From Saksenaea vasiformis B4078 (lineage: Eukaryota; Mucoromycota; Mucoromycetes; Mucorales; Saksenaeaceae), in contig JNDT01002350.1 in assembly GCA_000697055.1 (NCBI GenBank), positions 124,001 to 188,000 on the forward strand: 64,000 nt of DNA, given 5' to 3'. Under the pieces are notes generated by a model. That model was not told the origin of the DNA. It made no database searches and saw nothing but the letters and a program-made list of their open reading frames with translations. This document shows positions 23,298-36,843 of the stretch, one piece after another. Positions within the stretch are counted from its first letter, which is position 1. Each line of letters begins with the position of its first letter. Both the position numbers and the translations under genes were made by a program.

Positions 23298-26200
23298 CTA
23301 TGAATTAGATGGGTCGTCTATCTCTAACTGGAATACTAATTGAAAACCATCATGGTCAGGATCATTCATGACGCCTTGGATTTTCTCCATGTCGTGATGC
23401 GTGCAACGAATATTCGTGCCGCGTATTAATTGCTCCAATCGGCCCTACAATGATAGATAAGACATGGAAGCTCTTTTCTTGCATATCGTACTCACAGTCA
23501 TAATATTGCGTACTTCTATGAAGTCCGGTTCAAATGCAACGATGTAAGGATATTTCAGAGCAAATGTGTCTGGTTCGCCTTGCCAATCCATGCGACATCT
23601 GGATCGCAGGAATCGACCTCTTTGATCCACAAAGAAGCCAAACTCTTGACAATAGACCAACTGTTAGCTTGATACATCATCCGCTTCCTTTCTCTTTACC
23701 ATTATAGCACACAAGGTACTCAGCAAACTGGATACGATAGATAGTGATTGGCCGAAGTTCTGGTCGTGAAAATACGAAAGATAGTTCTTCGTCTTCTGGA
23801 TCTAACAAGGCTGTGCAAGCACATGGTCAGTACTCCATGTTTCAATTTCAAATCTCCGTACTCTGGACTCCGAAGTCTTTCATGTCAATCACACCAATCT
23901 CTCTAGGGCTGACGATGCACATCTTTGTCTTGAGTAAGCTGATAGCTGACGCTTCGCTTGGGAGGTATAAATCCTTGTAAGGTTTCAGACAGTCTGTTCC
24001 GTTCCGTACAAGCCGTTTAAAAAAGAGACCTTTGCTTCGTTTGCTTTCTTCGGCAGCTAGAGGCTCCAACACACGAATGATGGTAGTTGACAAAGTGTTT
24101 GTCTTTACCACACATACAAATGTCTTGTTGAGGCATTCACCTACGTAGAAAAAGGAGGCGTTCTGGCTGATGGCACGGCCACGTTTTGCCATTTCGTGAG
24201 CTCCTTCTACCAAACTGTCCAAGGGAAATGTCCAGAGTGTTTTGTCGGCCAAAATTAATAATTGGCCTTCGATCACCTTGATCTGTGAGACTTTTTCCAG
24301 GCCCAAAAGGCGTGTCATTGTATTGTCCTTGCAAAGATACATGCCTTGATCGGCACCAATGAGTATACCGTCATCTGAAAAAAAAAGAAGTTTGAGTCCC
24401 TCATCTCACAGTCGTCGCTTTCCTGGCCTACCAAGCGTCGATGAGGATTGAACCTTGTTAGATAGGATAAACTGCTTTTGAACAAGAGGAACTACATTGA
24501 ACACGCGCCGTTTTTCTGACAGAATGTTTTGTTGTTCCGAGACCTTTTCCACCCATGTCTTGCGAGTGGATGCACCAGAGGTATAGAGGGTAATGGACGA
24601 TGCAACCTTGCGACCGTGGTGGTAAAATGTGATACCGAAACCTCCTGATTTAGCCGGCTGCTTGGTACCTTCAGACAGGGAAGGTTTTGGTATAATCGCA
24701 CCATTACTGTTGTTATTAGGAGAATTATTAGCGTTGTTACTGTGATGTTGGCTGATGGTAGTGGTGGACCGACTATAGGGCAATATAGCACTAGCGCGTT
24801 TAGATCGTTGGTTGTTGTTTGCACCACCAGTAAGTGAGATGGACAACAGTTCCAGAGGAATGGGCTACAGAAATTAACACATTTTGTACTAAGGACCATA
24901 CTTTTCTTACCTTTTTATACACTTTGTAATGCTCAAGGTGATCAACATGCTTAATTTTGGCAAACACCAGATAATGATCAAATAAAAACACTTGCAAGTC
25001 GGAAGCTTCAGAGGTGCTATTGCCTTTCCGTTTCATTCTTCCCTTCATAATCAACTGTCTCTCAGGATCCAGTAATCCCAAATCCTAGGAAAAAATAAGA
25101 ATGTTACGCAGAGTGCAACATTTCTTGTACGTACTACATGATCACCCGCCGCCTTAAAAGATAAACGTTTTTGAATTTCTCGCAAATTGAATTCATTTTC
25201 AGCTTTCCCCGTCTCTGTATTCACTTGTACAAGGAAACGCGTGATAATCTCCATAACTTGTGGTATTGTTTCGTGGTCAGGATTATCTTTAGGTGTTCGT
25301 TTAAGGATTTCACGCAGTAACAAATTGTAACGGCCCAATCTTGTGGTAGGTTTCGTCAGATAGCCGTTTAATTCGAGTCTGCGGGATTCGGGTTTACGTT
25401 CAGTCAGCTAGACAGAAAGCGGCTTAGTGCTTCATCGTCTTTTTTTTTCTTTTACAACTGTTTGCCAATACTATCTGGAAAAAGAAATTACCTCGACAAA
25501 CTCTGCGAATGAGCGGTTTCGTTTCTTCTCAAGTTCAAATGCAAATCTTCCTTCGATTTGATGAGCTCCATATACTACAAATGGATCGAACTGACACACG
25601 TGTGCCAACATCACATCACCAATAGTGAACACCAAACCCTTCTCCTTTTGTCGTTCTGTTAAGGCTTTAGAGAGTGCACCATTGACCTTTTCAATATCAG
25701 ACATGTTCCAGAACACCTTTTGAACAAAGTGTTCGCGTTCTTCTTCGGCAATGATATCGGAACTAAGCAGAGGTTTTACCCAAAACTTCGATTATGGATT
25801 AGCAATAGATAAGACACATACACATTAGTCAGCTTACATTATGTACGTAACGCAGATCCTTCACAAAGTCTTGCTCGGTATGTATCAGCTCATATATACA
25901 TTCTTGTCGCTTCCTTTCTTCAGGCGAAGTGGCTTCCACAACCTCCTTTGGCACCGAATGGATCCAAAGATCGTGTGTCTCTTGTAAGGAAGTTTGACTA
26001 TGACTCCTTTTCAGGCTCTATTATTTGATCAGTGACCGGAAGCACAAGCAACAGCTTTCTGTTTAACCTTTTTTGTTTTTCTGGGACAACTGTAACTATA
26101 ACAGGGATGATCTCGTGCGCATGTTGGGGAATAACACTCCGTCAGGAGGGTAAATACGCCATTCGGTAATTCGTCATCCTCCAGCACTATTAACAAATAA

Positions 26201-27575
26201 ATGAAAAAAAAACGGTTAGCATAGCAGCGCATTGACCAATCGTCGCATTACCATATTTTTTTTCGGTTGCTTCGTTACCAACACCCATTGCATCCACTTG
26301 ATCCCGAAAGCGATAGAATTCATCAGGTGAATCCCTTAACCGGTGCTCATAATTAATGTCGTGAAAGAAGTGTTGAGCATCCAATGCACGGCCCATCACG
26401 TGTGCGAGATGACGATCATTTGTGCGGATAACATGCATTAAACGATCCTAAAAATGGAAATGGTGCAACCAAATGAACAAAGGTATCTTTTGCAAGGAAA
26501 AAAGAACTACATACAACTACTACTTTCCCACTGAACACGTAGTGGTACTCCATTGCATCCTTGACTACAGTGGTAGTTGGTACGCAGCGATGTAACTCCT
26601 TTCCGACACGAGACATCAAAGCAGGATAAATAAGCGATGGTTGAGGTAATCGATAGGCGTAGATTGATTTCCGTTGCTCCTCTCGTTTCTGCTGCATCCT
26701 CAGGAGAACAGAAGACTGTGATTCTGTCCATGAGCTCGCGAGCTCTGCAAAATCTGGTTCTGTGGATACCGCTGATCTGCCTTCGTTGAGCGACAACCAC
26801 GAATCGGATAGACTTTCAAGGGGTCGTATATCTATATGAAGAATGTCGTTGTCAAAGCGAAATAGTCGGTAAAACTGTCTTCACCTCCTAAACTGCTCTT
26901 CCGCCTAGTATTTATCTCCGATCCTATCGTATCCGCATCGCCTCCATCGTCCGTCGTTGACATCGTTTCAGAGACGGATGGCGCGGGAATGGGCCAAAAG
27001 GATGAAAATACCCTGTCCTGCTGATTTAGTGACGGCGGGGGATCAATGACCTGTGGCGAATAAGGTGAGGGATTGTCTGTAGCAACAATAGGCTGTGTGC
27101 AAATAACAGAAGAAGGCGGTCTGCTGCGGAAATTAAATTCATCCTCTTCTTCTGCTCCTCCATTCGCTTCCAATGGTGGCGACAAAAAGGTCATTTCTGA
27201 CGAACGAGGAGACGCACTTTCTGGTGTTGGTAATTCAGTAGAACGCGTTACTTTCGGAGAGACACGTGTTTGCGTGGGTGAGTCGGGTGGAGATGACAGG
27301 TTCCGTGACGAAGAAGGATGGTGATTGAGGAGACTGGTGTGCTTGCTCTTGTTCGAGGACTTTTTATTTTTAAAGGCTGCAAGACTCTGTTTTCGTACAG
27401 GGAGTTGCTGATTTTCATAACTCTTTTTGATGACCTCTGGAATCGGGCCACCGGCGTAGTCGAAGACGGTACAACGTTTCTGACGGATAGCGTATGGGCC
27501 TTGCTGTGTGTATTCATGCGCTGTTGTTGGCTCACCCTCAATAACAGTGGGTAGGTTGGTGCCCGAATTCGACAT
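23298..27575 (-). CDS. Rom2-type Rho guanine-nucleotide exchange factor (DEP-DH-PH-CNH)
   Basis: Activates Rho1-class GTPases at the plasma membrane to control cell-wall synthesis and polarity. Many exons on the minus strand spell the full Rom1/Rom2 layout. A Ser/Pro-rich N-terminus is followed by a DEP-like region (YPALMSRVGKELHRCV, then MGRALDAQHFFHDINYEHRL and RDSPDEFYRF), then GVFTLLTECYSPTC. The DH domain is at about 25.9-25.1 kb (HFVQKVFWNMSDIEKVNGAL, RLELNGYLTKPTTRLGRYNL). A PH region follows (GRMKRKGN, LQVFLFDHYLVFAK), then a CNH domain to the stop (GADQGMYLCKDN, VSPREIGVIDMKDF). Two junctions checked in frame: GG to DIRPLESLSD near 26832, and FSGK to DRLMHVIRTND near 26450. The product should be about 1,150-1,200 residues; exact exon borders in the DH part are not all resolved. 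Confidence 0.88.
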
Positions 27576-30500
27576 GATATCAGACCATCCGTTTCAAGGA
27601 ACAAGAAAGTATAAAAAAAGGGAAAGTAGACAAAGCGATCTCAATTCGAAAGAAGATGAACCAACTATTTCCTTTTTGGGTATACATGCATCCGGTCACA
27701 GGTCTTCGCTCGCAAATTGGCGATGGTTTGCCTTCTTGCGTTACCATGATTTACGCTCCGTCGATCATTGTTCAGCGTACTGCCTTTCTATAGATCCGCA
27801 TACTCTCATGTGAATGACCCAGATGATAATAGAAACAGTTTCCCATAGACGTATAAGTGCTATTTATTGTTTCTGCGAACCAGCTTGTACTTTTTTGAGA
27901 CTATTTCTTTTGTTTATGTCGGAAGTGATCGAGGATGTAAAGTTAGATGAGCGGGCGAAAAATTATTTGACATGCGGAGGTTACATTTATTGATGGTAAC
28001 CTTCTATCAATTTTACGGACACTTTTATTCTTACTGTTCATGATGGCACGTTATGTCTTTCTCTAATCTATAACGAAGGATGTTGAAACCAGCATGCTCA
28101 AGCAATTTGTATAAAAACTATTCTGGCGTAAGAGTTTCTCTTGCATCCACTGCATGTCTTTATCGGCCAAAAATGATTTGAGAAGGACGCTGGACAACCA
28201 CACAGCATCGAGCAATACTTGACGCCAGCTCTAGCAGATATTGATGTATGTGGATTCGACGGATGGGACAGCCGCCGGCCTGTTTGATTTCGCCAGAGAC
28301 ATCATAGACAGACTCGTGGTACTTGCACTCGATCGACTAGTACGCAACTTTGGACGTATATGGCTCATTAGCCTGGTTTAATCCCATGTCCGAAAAAATG
28401 AAGACAGGACGGACCATGTTTTCCTTCTTGAACTTGTATATTTGCGCAATTGGTGGGAGCAATCCAAGAATATCGCGGCAACGTTGGCGGAATAGTCCAC
28501 CTACACCTTTCAGTCTGCGCCGCCTGAGTGCTCAAAGAAGAAGTCGGTTCAATTCTTATCCATTCGTTCCTTGGCATGCGACATTTGATACAGTCCAGAG
28601 AAACAAGTAGCTGTAGCAAGTATTGCTTGCGACAGCTTCGTACTAGCGTAGCTGTTGCGCGCAGTCCTCTCGTTTCTTGGCGACCTCTTAAATAGAGAGG
28701 TCTCTACAGTGGATGAGTCACTGCTGGAATTCCTCTTCGTGGCTTTTCTTTTCCTCCTGTGCCTTAGTAGGTCCCATACAATACCTATTCGATACTGGGA
28801 ACGTAATAGGATAACATATTGAAGACCATAAGGTGTCGTCTACACCTATCTGGAGAAGGTTCAATGGATCCTTCCAATATTCATGCGATTCGAAGCATTC
28901 CTTTTCTATTACTTCTCAGTTATTTTCTAGCATTTTCTGGCGCTTCCAACTGCCCTTGATAGTGCCAAAGATATACTTCATACTTCATACGCTGGAAGCT
29001 TAGTCTTTTTCTCTCGTGGATGGAACAAGATCGAAAAATCGAATGCAAAGAGCACAAGTTATTCTCATCCCAAGAATCTTCCGCGCAAGCAATCAAATAT
29101 TCAGAGGGGCAGCTTTTCTGTCGAATTTAACGACGAAGTGTATTGTAACTCCGTCGGCCGGTCAAATACAGTGTAACAGACGACCTCTGTTTCTCTCACC
29201 TTTTACTCGAAATAAACAAGAGTCTCAGAGGATTCCAACCTGTCTGCCTGATACAACCCACACCAATATTCCACTTCTCATTTCTCAAGTGGAAGCTCAA
29301 AACGACACGGTTCTTAAGCTATGATTTGTGGGTCACTGCATTTTCTGTGAACCTTGTTAGTGTTGTGAAGTGCATCAATGTATGTTGTCTTAGAAGACTT
29401 TGCTTGGAACAGAGAGTCTTCTTATCTTCCGAACTGAGGGACTTCAAATCATTGACCGGGAACGTTTGATCTCGAAGAGATCCCAAATAGGAAGACAAAA
29501 AGGAGAGTTTGAATAATCCATAATGGTCTCCGGAAGAAAACGAGAAGCGCTCTTGCATTGTTGTGAGATATTGCCACAACCTATGCGCCACGAACAATAC
29601 AGATCTCCTATCCCGTTTTCTGGTTTTCTCTTTTCGGAAAGAGAATTCTTTGTGTAACTCCACAGCACTATTGACGATAAGGAAGGAGATCAGCGTTACG
29701 AAAAAGGAAAGCTCTGCATTTCGCTATCTTTCCGCTCAGTGACGAATGTGAAAAACGGAACAAAATCTTTCACATCCACAAAAGTATAGATACAGCTATC
29801 AGTTATAGTACTACGCATACGTTTCAGGGTTATAAACAATACGTATACATTTCGGAGGTTAACTCTTTAACTCTTGCACTTTTCGATACCAGATTTGGGA
29901 TAACATCGGTGTCAACGAAATTGTCAAGGTGATACAGTGGCGTCAGCTTCCCAAGCTGGATCCTTTTTTGTAGCGACAGTATATCAACTTCTACTTGTGT
30001 ATGGACCGTTTCCTTGGAATTATTATTGGCCAATATCTCAGGATGGGATTACCACTAGGTGTACAAGTCGGATCAAACGGAATTAGTTGTATCGTGTGCT
30101 GTACTAGTTTGGGGTCGCTGCAGCTTGTCTCCTTTCTACCATGAGCATACGGTTTCTGTGGCTCATAGGACCGACAGAGCAACAGCATGTTTTACCACTC
30201 GATAACAGCAATTCACAACACGTAAGAGACTTAATCGGGTGTTAAGATGTCAAGATATCTTGAGCAATGTGTCATCGATGCCATGGCCTCCCGTTTCCAA
30301 CTGTTTCGTACTATGTGCTGAATAGGCATTAGCAAAAGGCTCAAATTTTTGTTGACACATTCGATAATAACTGTCTTATGTTCTTCACCGAGACGCGTGA
30401 GCAGTCGGATTTCTTCGCTTTTTAAGATGTCGTCAGGGAATTGCTCGTCGATTTAGTAGCCCACAGACTTGGCTCCGTTGTGCTTATCGATGATGTCATT

Positions 30501-31212
30501 TTGCCTGTCTTCCCAAAAAAAAAGGAAGAAAACAAGATAGTCAAGTTGTGGTCTGAATTTCTGAAACGTACGATGCGTTAGGAGGAAAGAAAGCGGCAAC
30601 TAAAAGAAAGTGCTTCCCAAGTCTAGTTCTGTATGACAAGGCTTCCGGAGTCAGTTTCCTATAAACTCATAGCTGTCAGTGTGAGGATCTGTAATGTGAA
30701 GGCGAAACTTGGAAGACTATGTTGGTTTGGATATGCGAGAATAAACTAATGCCGTAGGTTGCTTAAAATGGACAACCGTAGTTGAAGCCGGGATTTTGGA
30801 CAATAAGTTGAAGGCCAACCGCAAGTGTAACATCCTATGCCTACTCTTGACGTTGGCAAAATTAATCTTCCACATTCCACACGAAGATAAGGAACATAGC
30901 GACGAGAGTTTTTCAATATGGTTTCTATGTAGTATGCGCGATCCTTTGCATGTCACTGCTCCACTTTTTTCGGCTATTCGAGGAAGAAAGAACAGATATG
31001 ACACCTCGTAAAAGGCTATTCTTATTTGCCGAAGAAAAGATTTTTCTGTTGTGCACAATGTGGCGTTGCCGTCGTCATTTTACAGAAGGTCTTTTTTTTT
31101 TGGTTACTGAACCTTTTGGAACCGTGGCGGTGTCTAAAACTGACTTGGAACATGAAAATCGTCCCTTTTTTTTTTCTTCTCTGCGTGTCCGTCTTTTTCT
31201 TTTCGACAAGTG
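27576..31212. other. Gene-poor region with decayed coding sequence
   Basis: About 3.6 kb between the RhoGEF start and the phosphotransferase start, so promoters lie at both ends. Inside is a minus-strand coding relic (28136-28545). Other frames, such as 29319-29663 on the minus strand, are not convincing. Confidence 0.5.
28136..28545 (-). pseudogene. Decayed protein-coding relic, family not recognised
   Basis: The minus strand reads as about 135 protein-like codons interrupted by one in-frame stop. Pieces are GVGGLFRQRCRDILGLLPPI, then FIFSDMGLNQANEPYTSKVA, then (after the stop) YHESVYDVSGEIKQAGG and QYLLELASSIARCCVVVQR. Composition and length of the open run look like former coding sequence. 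I cannot assign it. Confidence 0.35.
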
Positions 31213-32758
31213 ATGTGGAGTCTCCGTGATCTCGACTTCCCGACGCAAGCTAAGCTTGAGAACTTGAGATACTACAAGTATGCGGCAGAAGACAAGTCGT
31301 TCGTGTCTCGATATATACTTCGCCACTACTGGAACTGGGCTGTTACTCTATTCCCAACATGGATTGCGTAAGTACAGTGCTTCAGACGTAGCATAAAGGA
31401 GATTGACTGATATCATTTTGTAGACCAAACCTCATCACTTTGATAGGCCTTGGCTTTATGATGGTGAATGTTATCCTGATCGCTCTGTTTATACCGGACC
31501 TCGGAGCGGACGATGACACACCCCGATGGCTCTACTTTAGTTTTGCCGCAGGTCTCTGGTTATATTCCACATTTGATAACGTCGATGGAAAGCAGGCTCG
31601 CAGGACAGGATCATCAAGCCCATTAGGAGAACTTTTTGATCATGGATGTGACGCACTGAATTGTACGTTTGTGGTGCTGCTACAAGCTGCTTCCCTAGGG
31701 CTGGGTCACTCCGTCTCAACTGCCATCCTGCTGGTAGTTACCATTATTGGATTTTATCTGTCTACCGTAGAAGAGTACTATACAGGCGTGCTCTATCTTG
31801 GGTACCTGAACGGTCCTACAGAAGGAATTATCGTATCATGTTTGGCTTTCGTTTGGTCGGGATTCGTCGGTAAAGAGGAAAAAAAAACAAAAACAAATAG
31901 GGTTGAGTCTAACTGGACTACTTTTTTTCTGTAGGGGCTTCATGGTGGCAGCACTCTGCTCAGCAGTTGCTTCCCTTTGTACCAGATGGTCTGTCCTTTG
32001 CTGACATCTTTGTGTGGGGTATGGTGTTCTTTTTTCTGATCACGCACTGTCCAGTGTGGTAAGTTTTGCAACCAAATCAACAAATCATCGTCCTCATACA
32101 TCTGTCATGGGGTAAAAAAGCTTTTATTCGATTTACGAAGCCTGCCGTGCAAAGTCACTCAGTCGTACGTGCACCTTTACGACCATCATCTATCCTTTTG
32201 CATCCTACAGCTTAGCCATTTACTTCTGGCTGTCGTCGCCCTATACAATCATCTTCAAAGATGAGCATATGATTCTGTTTTCCTTGTACTTCGGTCTGCT
32301 TTTTGGTCTGATGGCATCCAATATCATCTTGGCTCATCTGACTCGGTCGGAGTTTCCCAGCTTTTCGACCATTTTGGCAACACCTTGGTTCATGGTGGTC
32401 TGCATCAATGCACCTGCCATTATCGGAAAGTAAGTCCAGATAGTCTGTTTAGAAATTTCGTCTGACCTGGGATACTAGGCGTATTATTTCTCCAGACTGG
32501 GAATACGGATTGCTCTGGTTCATGTTCATTGTAGCATTCATTTACTATTCGGTGTGGGTCTCGCTAGTTATTAATGGTTTCTGCCGTTTCCTTGATATCC
32601 GTTGTTTCGTCATCCGCCGTAACAAGCAAGCCGACGGAAGCATTGAATCCTCCGAACAACAAGCAGAAGCAGATGCATTACTAGATGCCCAGGAGTATGG
32701 CATTAGCCAGGACATCTCTACTACTAACAAACAACCATCATACAATACCTTTCATTGA
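31213..32758 (+). CDS. Choline/ethanolamine phosphotransferase (CPT1/EPT1)
   Basis: An ER/Golgi membrane enzyme that transfers phosphocholine or phosphoethanolamine from its CDP form to diacylglycerol, the last step of the Kennedy pathway. Five exons (31213-31367, 31424-31869, 31935-32058, 32121-32429, 32479-32758) give 437 residues with consistent phases. The CDP-alcohol phosphotransferase signature is complete in exon 2: DG-x2-AR-x8-G-x3-D-x3-D, seen as NVDGKQARRTGSSSPLGELF followed by DHGCD. Several hydrophobic segments before and after it fit the usual multi-pass membrane protein. The N-terminus has the family-typical YKYAAEDKSFVSRYILRHYW. The acceptor of intron 3 (AAAAAAG) is weak, although the frame supports it. 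Sequence alone does not separate choline from ethanolamine use. Confidence 0.92.
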
Positions 32759-32816
32759 TCATCATCGGACCATACCCTTTCCTCCTAAATTTTTATAATC
32801 CTAGTGTACAAAGAGA

Positions 32817-33068
32817 TTGAGAAAAAAGGCAACAAAAATCAGTATTTTATATAAAATGTTAACTAGCTGCTTTGGTGTGCGAGATAGCGAGGATGACTAT
32901 CGTTTCCATTATTCCTGCAATGAGCAGCTACGGGCAAGTTGGACATTGGAACCAATAAATCAGAACAATGAAATGCGTCTTGAGTTGATGCGTGAATGTC
33001 TGCTTCCCACGCAAGATTCAGAAGCACATCGCATGAAAAGAACTACTTCTCAATATAAAGTTTATTGA
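32817..33068 (+). CDS. Possible small protein of 83 residues
   Basis: A short open frame 60 bp after the phosphotransferase stop, on the same strand, with a mixed, protein-like composition (SEDDYRFHYSCNEQLRASW, NQNNEMRLELMRECLLPTQ). No signal peptide and no known domain. It could equally be part of the 3' untranslated region of the upstream gene; the second Met at 32856 is an alternative start. Confidence 0.25.
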   Translation: MRKKATKISILYKMLTSCFGVRDSEDDYRFHYSCNEQLRASWTLEPINQNNEMRLELMRECLLPTQDSEAHRMKRTTSQYKVY

Positions 33069-33204
33069 GGACTGACGCCAAATAGTTTTAAAAAATCCAG
33101 TAAAATTTTAATTGAATAAACGAGTATTAGGGAGAAATGACTTCTACAATATGTTCAAGTTATACAGTTTTATGGTGGTGGTGGTGGTGTTGTCGTTGCT
33201 TCAT

Positions 33205-36200
33205 TTACTTGCTCTGTACGTTGACGCGAGCAGTGACCCGTCGTGGATCCAAGGTCTGGGGATCCAACGTAGGAAGCAAGTAAGAGATATCATCCCAAGG
33301 ATGTCTGTAGAGACCCTGTTTCAGGCGCTTCTGATCCAAGTGATGGCCAATGAAACCAAGGGAGCGACCAAGCACGAAGAGACCGTTAAGGGTACCGATG
33401 CGCATGTATTCTTCAGCTTCGTCGCGAGTGAATGCGCCGGATTCGCGCAACAAATCAACGAACGACACCGCAATACAGCCGTCAACATTAAGAATCAGAT
33501 TATCCTTCTTGGAGGTAGTGATTTCTTCAACCTTCAGGGCGTAATCCAGGATGGGAGTACGAGGGAAGTTCTTCTGGACATAGTCCTTGACAAGTTCAAC
33601 TCGCATATCGGGATTGGTGCGAGACTTGATCTTGTGGCCGATACCAGGGATCAATTTGTTCGCCTTGCGCATAGATGTGACAAATTCGCGAGGGGTCATG
33701 CCGCTGTCGTAAGCCTTGGTGAAATTGCTGGCTGCGCCATCAAGTGCACCTCCAAAACGTTCACCGATTGTAAGCAAACCTGATACAAGGGAAGAAATCA
33801 AATCCTTGCCAGCACGAGTTGTAATGATGGTGTTCATAGCCTGTAAAAATATTTTCTTTTAGTTCTTCCTGAATCTTCACATGAAAGACAGTACGATTAC
33901 TTACACCAGACACAGCAGGACCGTGATCAGCTGTGAGCATCAACACCATTTCGATAAACTTGCAAGCGTAGTCGGGCAATCGGCGCTTGAACCACAGAAG
34001 AGAAAGGACACCACCAATACCGATATCCTCCTTGAAGACATCCGTGATCCTCATACCAGCGTACAACAGTTCCTGACCACGGTCATCCACAATAGTCGAC
34101 ACGAAGCTGGCTGGCTTGCGTACCAAACCCAACTCTTGGGCCCAAGAATAATCGATAGGGATCTTTGGAACCTCTGGCTCAGCGCGAGGTACAACGGTGC
34201 CCTCTTGAACCAATTTGTTGTAGGTATCTGCCAAGGCTTGGGGCATCTTCTCGAAGGTTTCGGGAACAACAATACCAGCAGCGCGCATAGCATTGTTCTT
34301 GGCTTCTGCGGTTTCGAGATCCGAGTTTGCCATAGCGCCAGCGTGGCCAAACTGGACATCAGTAGTAAACATCTTTGCGCAAGTACCGATACACCATGCA
34401 ACGACAGGCTTTGTGATAGTACCGTTACGCACAGCCTCGATCACCTTGTATTCCTCTACACCACCAACTTCGCCGAGAAGCACCAACATCTTGCAGTTAG
34501 GATCCTTTTCATAGCGGAGTAAATGGTCGATGAAAGTGGATCCAGGGTAACGATCGCCACCAATAGCCACACCTTCATAGACACCATCCGTGGTACGGGA
34601 AACGATGTTGTTCAGTTCATTGGACATACCACCACTCTTGCTCACGTAGCCAACCGAGCCAGCCCGGTAGAGCTTGGAGGAGACGATGTTATCCATCATA
34701 CCACCCGTGTTACCAATTTTGAAGCATCCAGGCTTGATACCACCGACGGTAGCGGGACCGATCACCAGCACGTTGCGACGCTCAGCTTCATGAAGCAATT
34801 GGCGAGCACGTCTTTCGGGCACACCTTCAGCAATGATTGCAATCGTCTTAATCTGTTCAGAGTAGCCAAAGATCTCGCGAGTGGAATCGTAGACTGATCG
34901 GCAGGAGGCGAAGTTGACCACAACATCGACTTCAGGGAACTTCTCAATGGCATCCTTCAACGAAGTGAAAACAGGGATCAGAGTTTCCTTCGTACCCCAG
35001 TAGAACTTCTGGACGTGCGAACCACCAAAGGGATAGACCATCGCAGCCACTGAAGGAGTCTCGCGTTTGCACATAAAGTCAAAGTCGAGCATACCTTGCA
35101 CAGCACGTGGCTGCATACCATACACAAAGGCGCGTGTCTTGCCAGTGAAGGGACGGAACCACTCGGTCTTCTCGTGTTCAGGGTGGGGGAAGTAGCTCAT
35201 TCGACCTTCGCCTTCCGTTCCTTCTTCATCGGCCAACTTCAACTTGGGGCTACCAGCAGCAGAGGGTGTGGCACTGGGCGTAGCACTGCCGAAAATCTGA
35301 TCTTGGAACAAGTTTCCAGACGAAGCACCATTATCGGCTGAAGCGGGAGAGGATGATTGGCCCAAAAGTGCCAGCGGCACGATCTCGGTGATGTGAGTCT
35401 CGGGGCCAAAGACTTGGATTTCGACACCCAAAGTGGCGCCCAGTTGGCGCATAGCACGAAGGCCTTCTTGATAGTTGGGACCACCTCGACGGATGAAGAT
35501 ACGAACGTTGTGATTGATAAGGGGCTGCTTGAACTCGGTCAGAGCGCGGATGATACCCTTGAATGTTGTAGCAACGTTGGTGAAGTTGGCAATACCACCG
35601 CCGATGAACAAGATTTTGCCCTTTGGATTCGCGTTGCCGCGTGTCATAAGGTCGAGAATGGTTTTTGCGTATTCGTATGTCTGAGTCTCAGTGGGTGCAC
35701 CGGAGTATTCGCCATAATTGGCCAGCTCATCTGCGTAGCCAAGGGCGGCGATAGCATCCGAATACACGACGGAGGCACCACCACCGGCAACCATGGTCCA
35801 AACGCGGCCTTCACGGTTCAGGATGGTCAATTTGAGGGAGGCACCAGTCTTGCCGTCAAGTTCTTGAATGTAAGCTTCCTCACGCGTGAGTTCTCGGCCG
35901 AAAGGCGCGGGGAATTCCATCGGAGGACCCTGGTCAACGAACTGGCCCGATGATGCCAGACCAATGTTCTGCGGCGCACGTGCAATAGCCCACTTGGGGC
36001 CAGCTTCGAATTCTGCTGTTTGATCCAGCTTGGCTGCAAGATCAAGATACATCACCTGAGGCGTCTGACCTTCGCTAGGATCCGTGACGACCAAGGGATT
36101 AATCTCGAGATAAGTGAAATGCAAGTCAACGTAGAGAGAGTAAAGACGGCTAATGAAATCCACGAGCACATCCTGCTTAAACTCCGGCACGTCCTTCAGC

Positions 36201-36843
36201 AAATTGGCTTTGATAGCGTCGGCTGTCGGCAACTCCTCCTCGACCTTGATCAACATCTTGAGTGCCTTGGCGTCCACATCACCAATGTCGATACCACCCT
36301 CGTGTGTAAACAAGATGTAATCGCCCTCTCGCACAGAGTTGATACAAATGTAGTACTCCGTGTTGGCAGGATGTGGCACGAAAGGCTCGACCAAAAAGGT
36401 CTTCAGAATGCCTGTCGTTCTTTCAATCTAAACAATAGGGTGAGCATGTGATATATGTGCAACGGAGGTCTTGACAGCAAAAAAGATTGTCTTACCTTGA
36501 TTTCCTTTCCGGCACGCTCTTCAATCCATCGACGAGCTTCGGGCCAGTCTTTGTTGAGGGTCAACAAACCGTGTTTGCCTCTGCGTTTGATTAATTGATC
36601 TGGTTTGGCAACCAACTTGTCTGTGAGTAACCAGGGATGGGTTTTCTCGAGTTGATCGAGCTGCTGCTTCAATGATGCATCAAATGCGGCAGGATTATGT
36701 AACAGGGACGTGTCGACATTGATATGCGCCAGCTTCGTTGCAGCTGGTTGAAACAAAGAGGACTGCGAGGCTACTGGAGCACGTAGCAGATGGTAGGCCA
36801 GCAAAAGCTTTCCGTCGTATTCTCTGATAGCCTTTGCAGACAT
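33205..36843 (-). CDS. ACL1: ATP-citrate lyase, single-chain form
   Basis: Cleaves cytosolic citrate with CoA and ATP into acetyl-CoA and oxaloacetate, supplying acetyl-CoA for lipid synthesis and acetylation. Three exons (36843-36496, 36427-33905, 33840-33205) give 1,168 residues. The N-terminal half is an ATP-grasp/succinyl-CoA-synthetase-like part ([51 protein letters not shown]). A Ser/Ala/Pro-rich linker follows ([14 protein letters not shown]), then the CoA-ligase part with the phospho-His loop [12 protein letters not shown] near residue 810. The citrate-synthase-like tail starts at [16 protein letters not shown] and contains [13 protein letters not shown]. Both halves are fused, as in animals and non-ascomycete fungi. 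Confidence 0.96.

Noticed and set aside
29319..29663. 114-codon minus-strand frame
   Set aside because: No recognisable domain or promoter; lies in a decayed intergenic region.
33112..33783. 223-residue plus-strand frame (also 34523-34897 and 35357-35953)
   Set aside because: Antisense to the ATP-citrate lyase exons, whose product is unmistakable.
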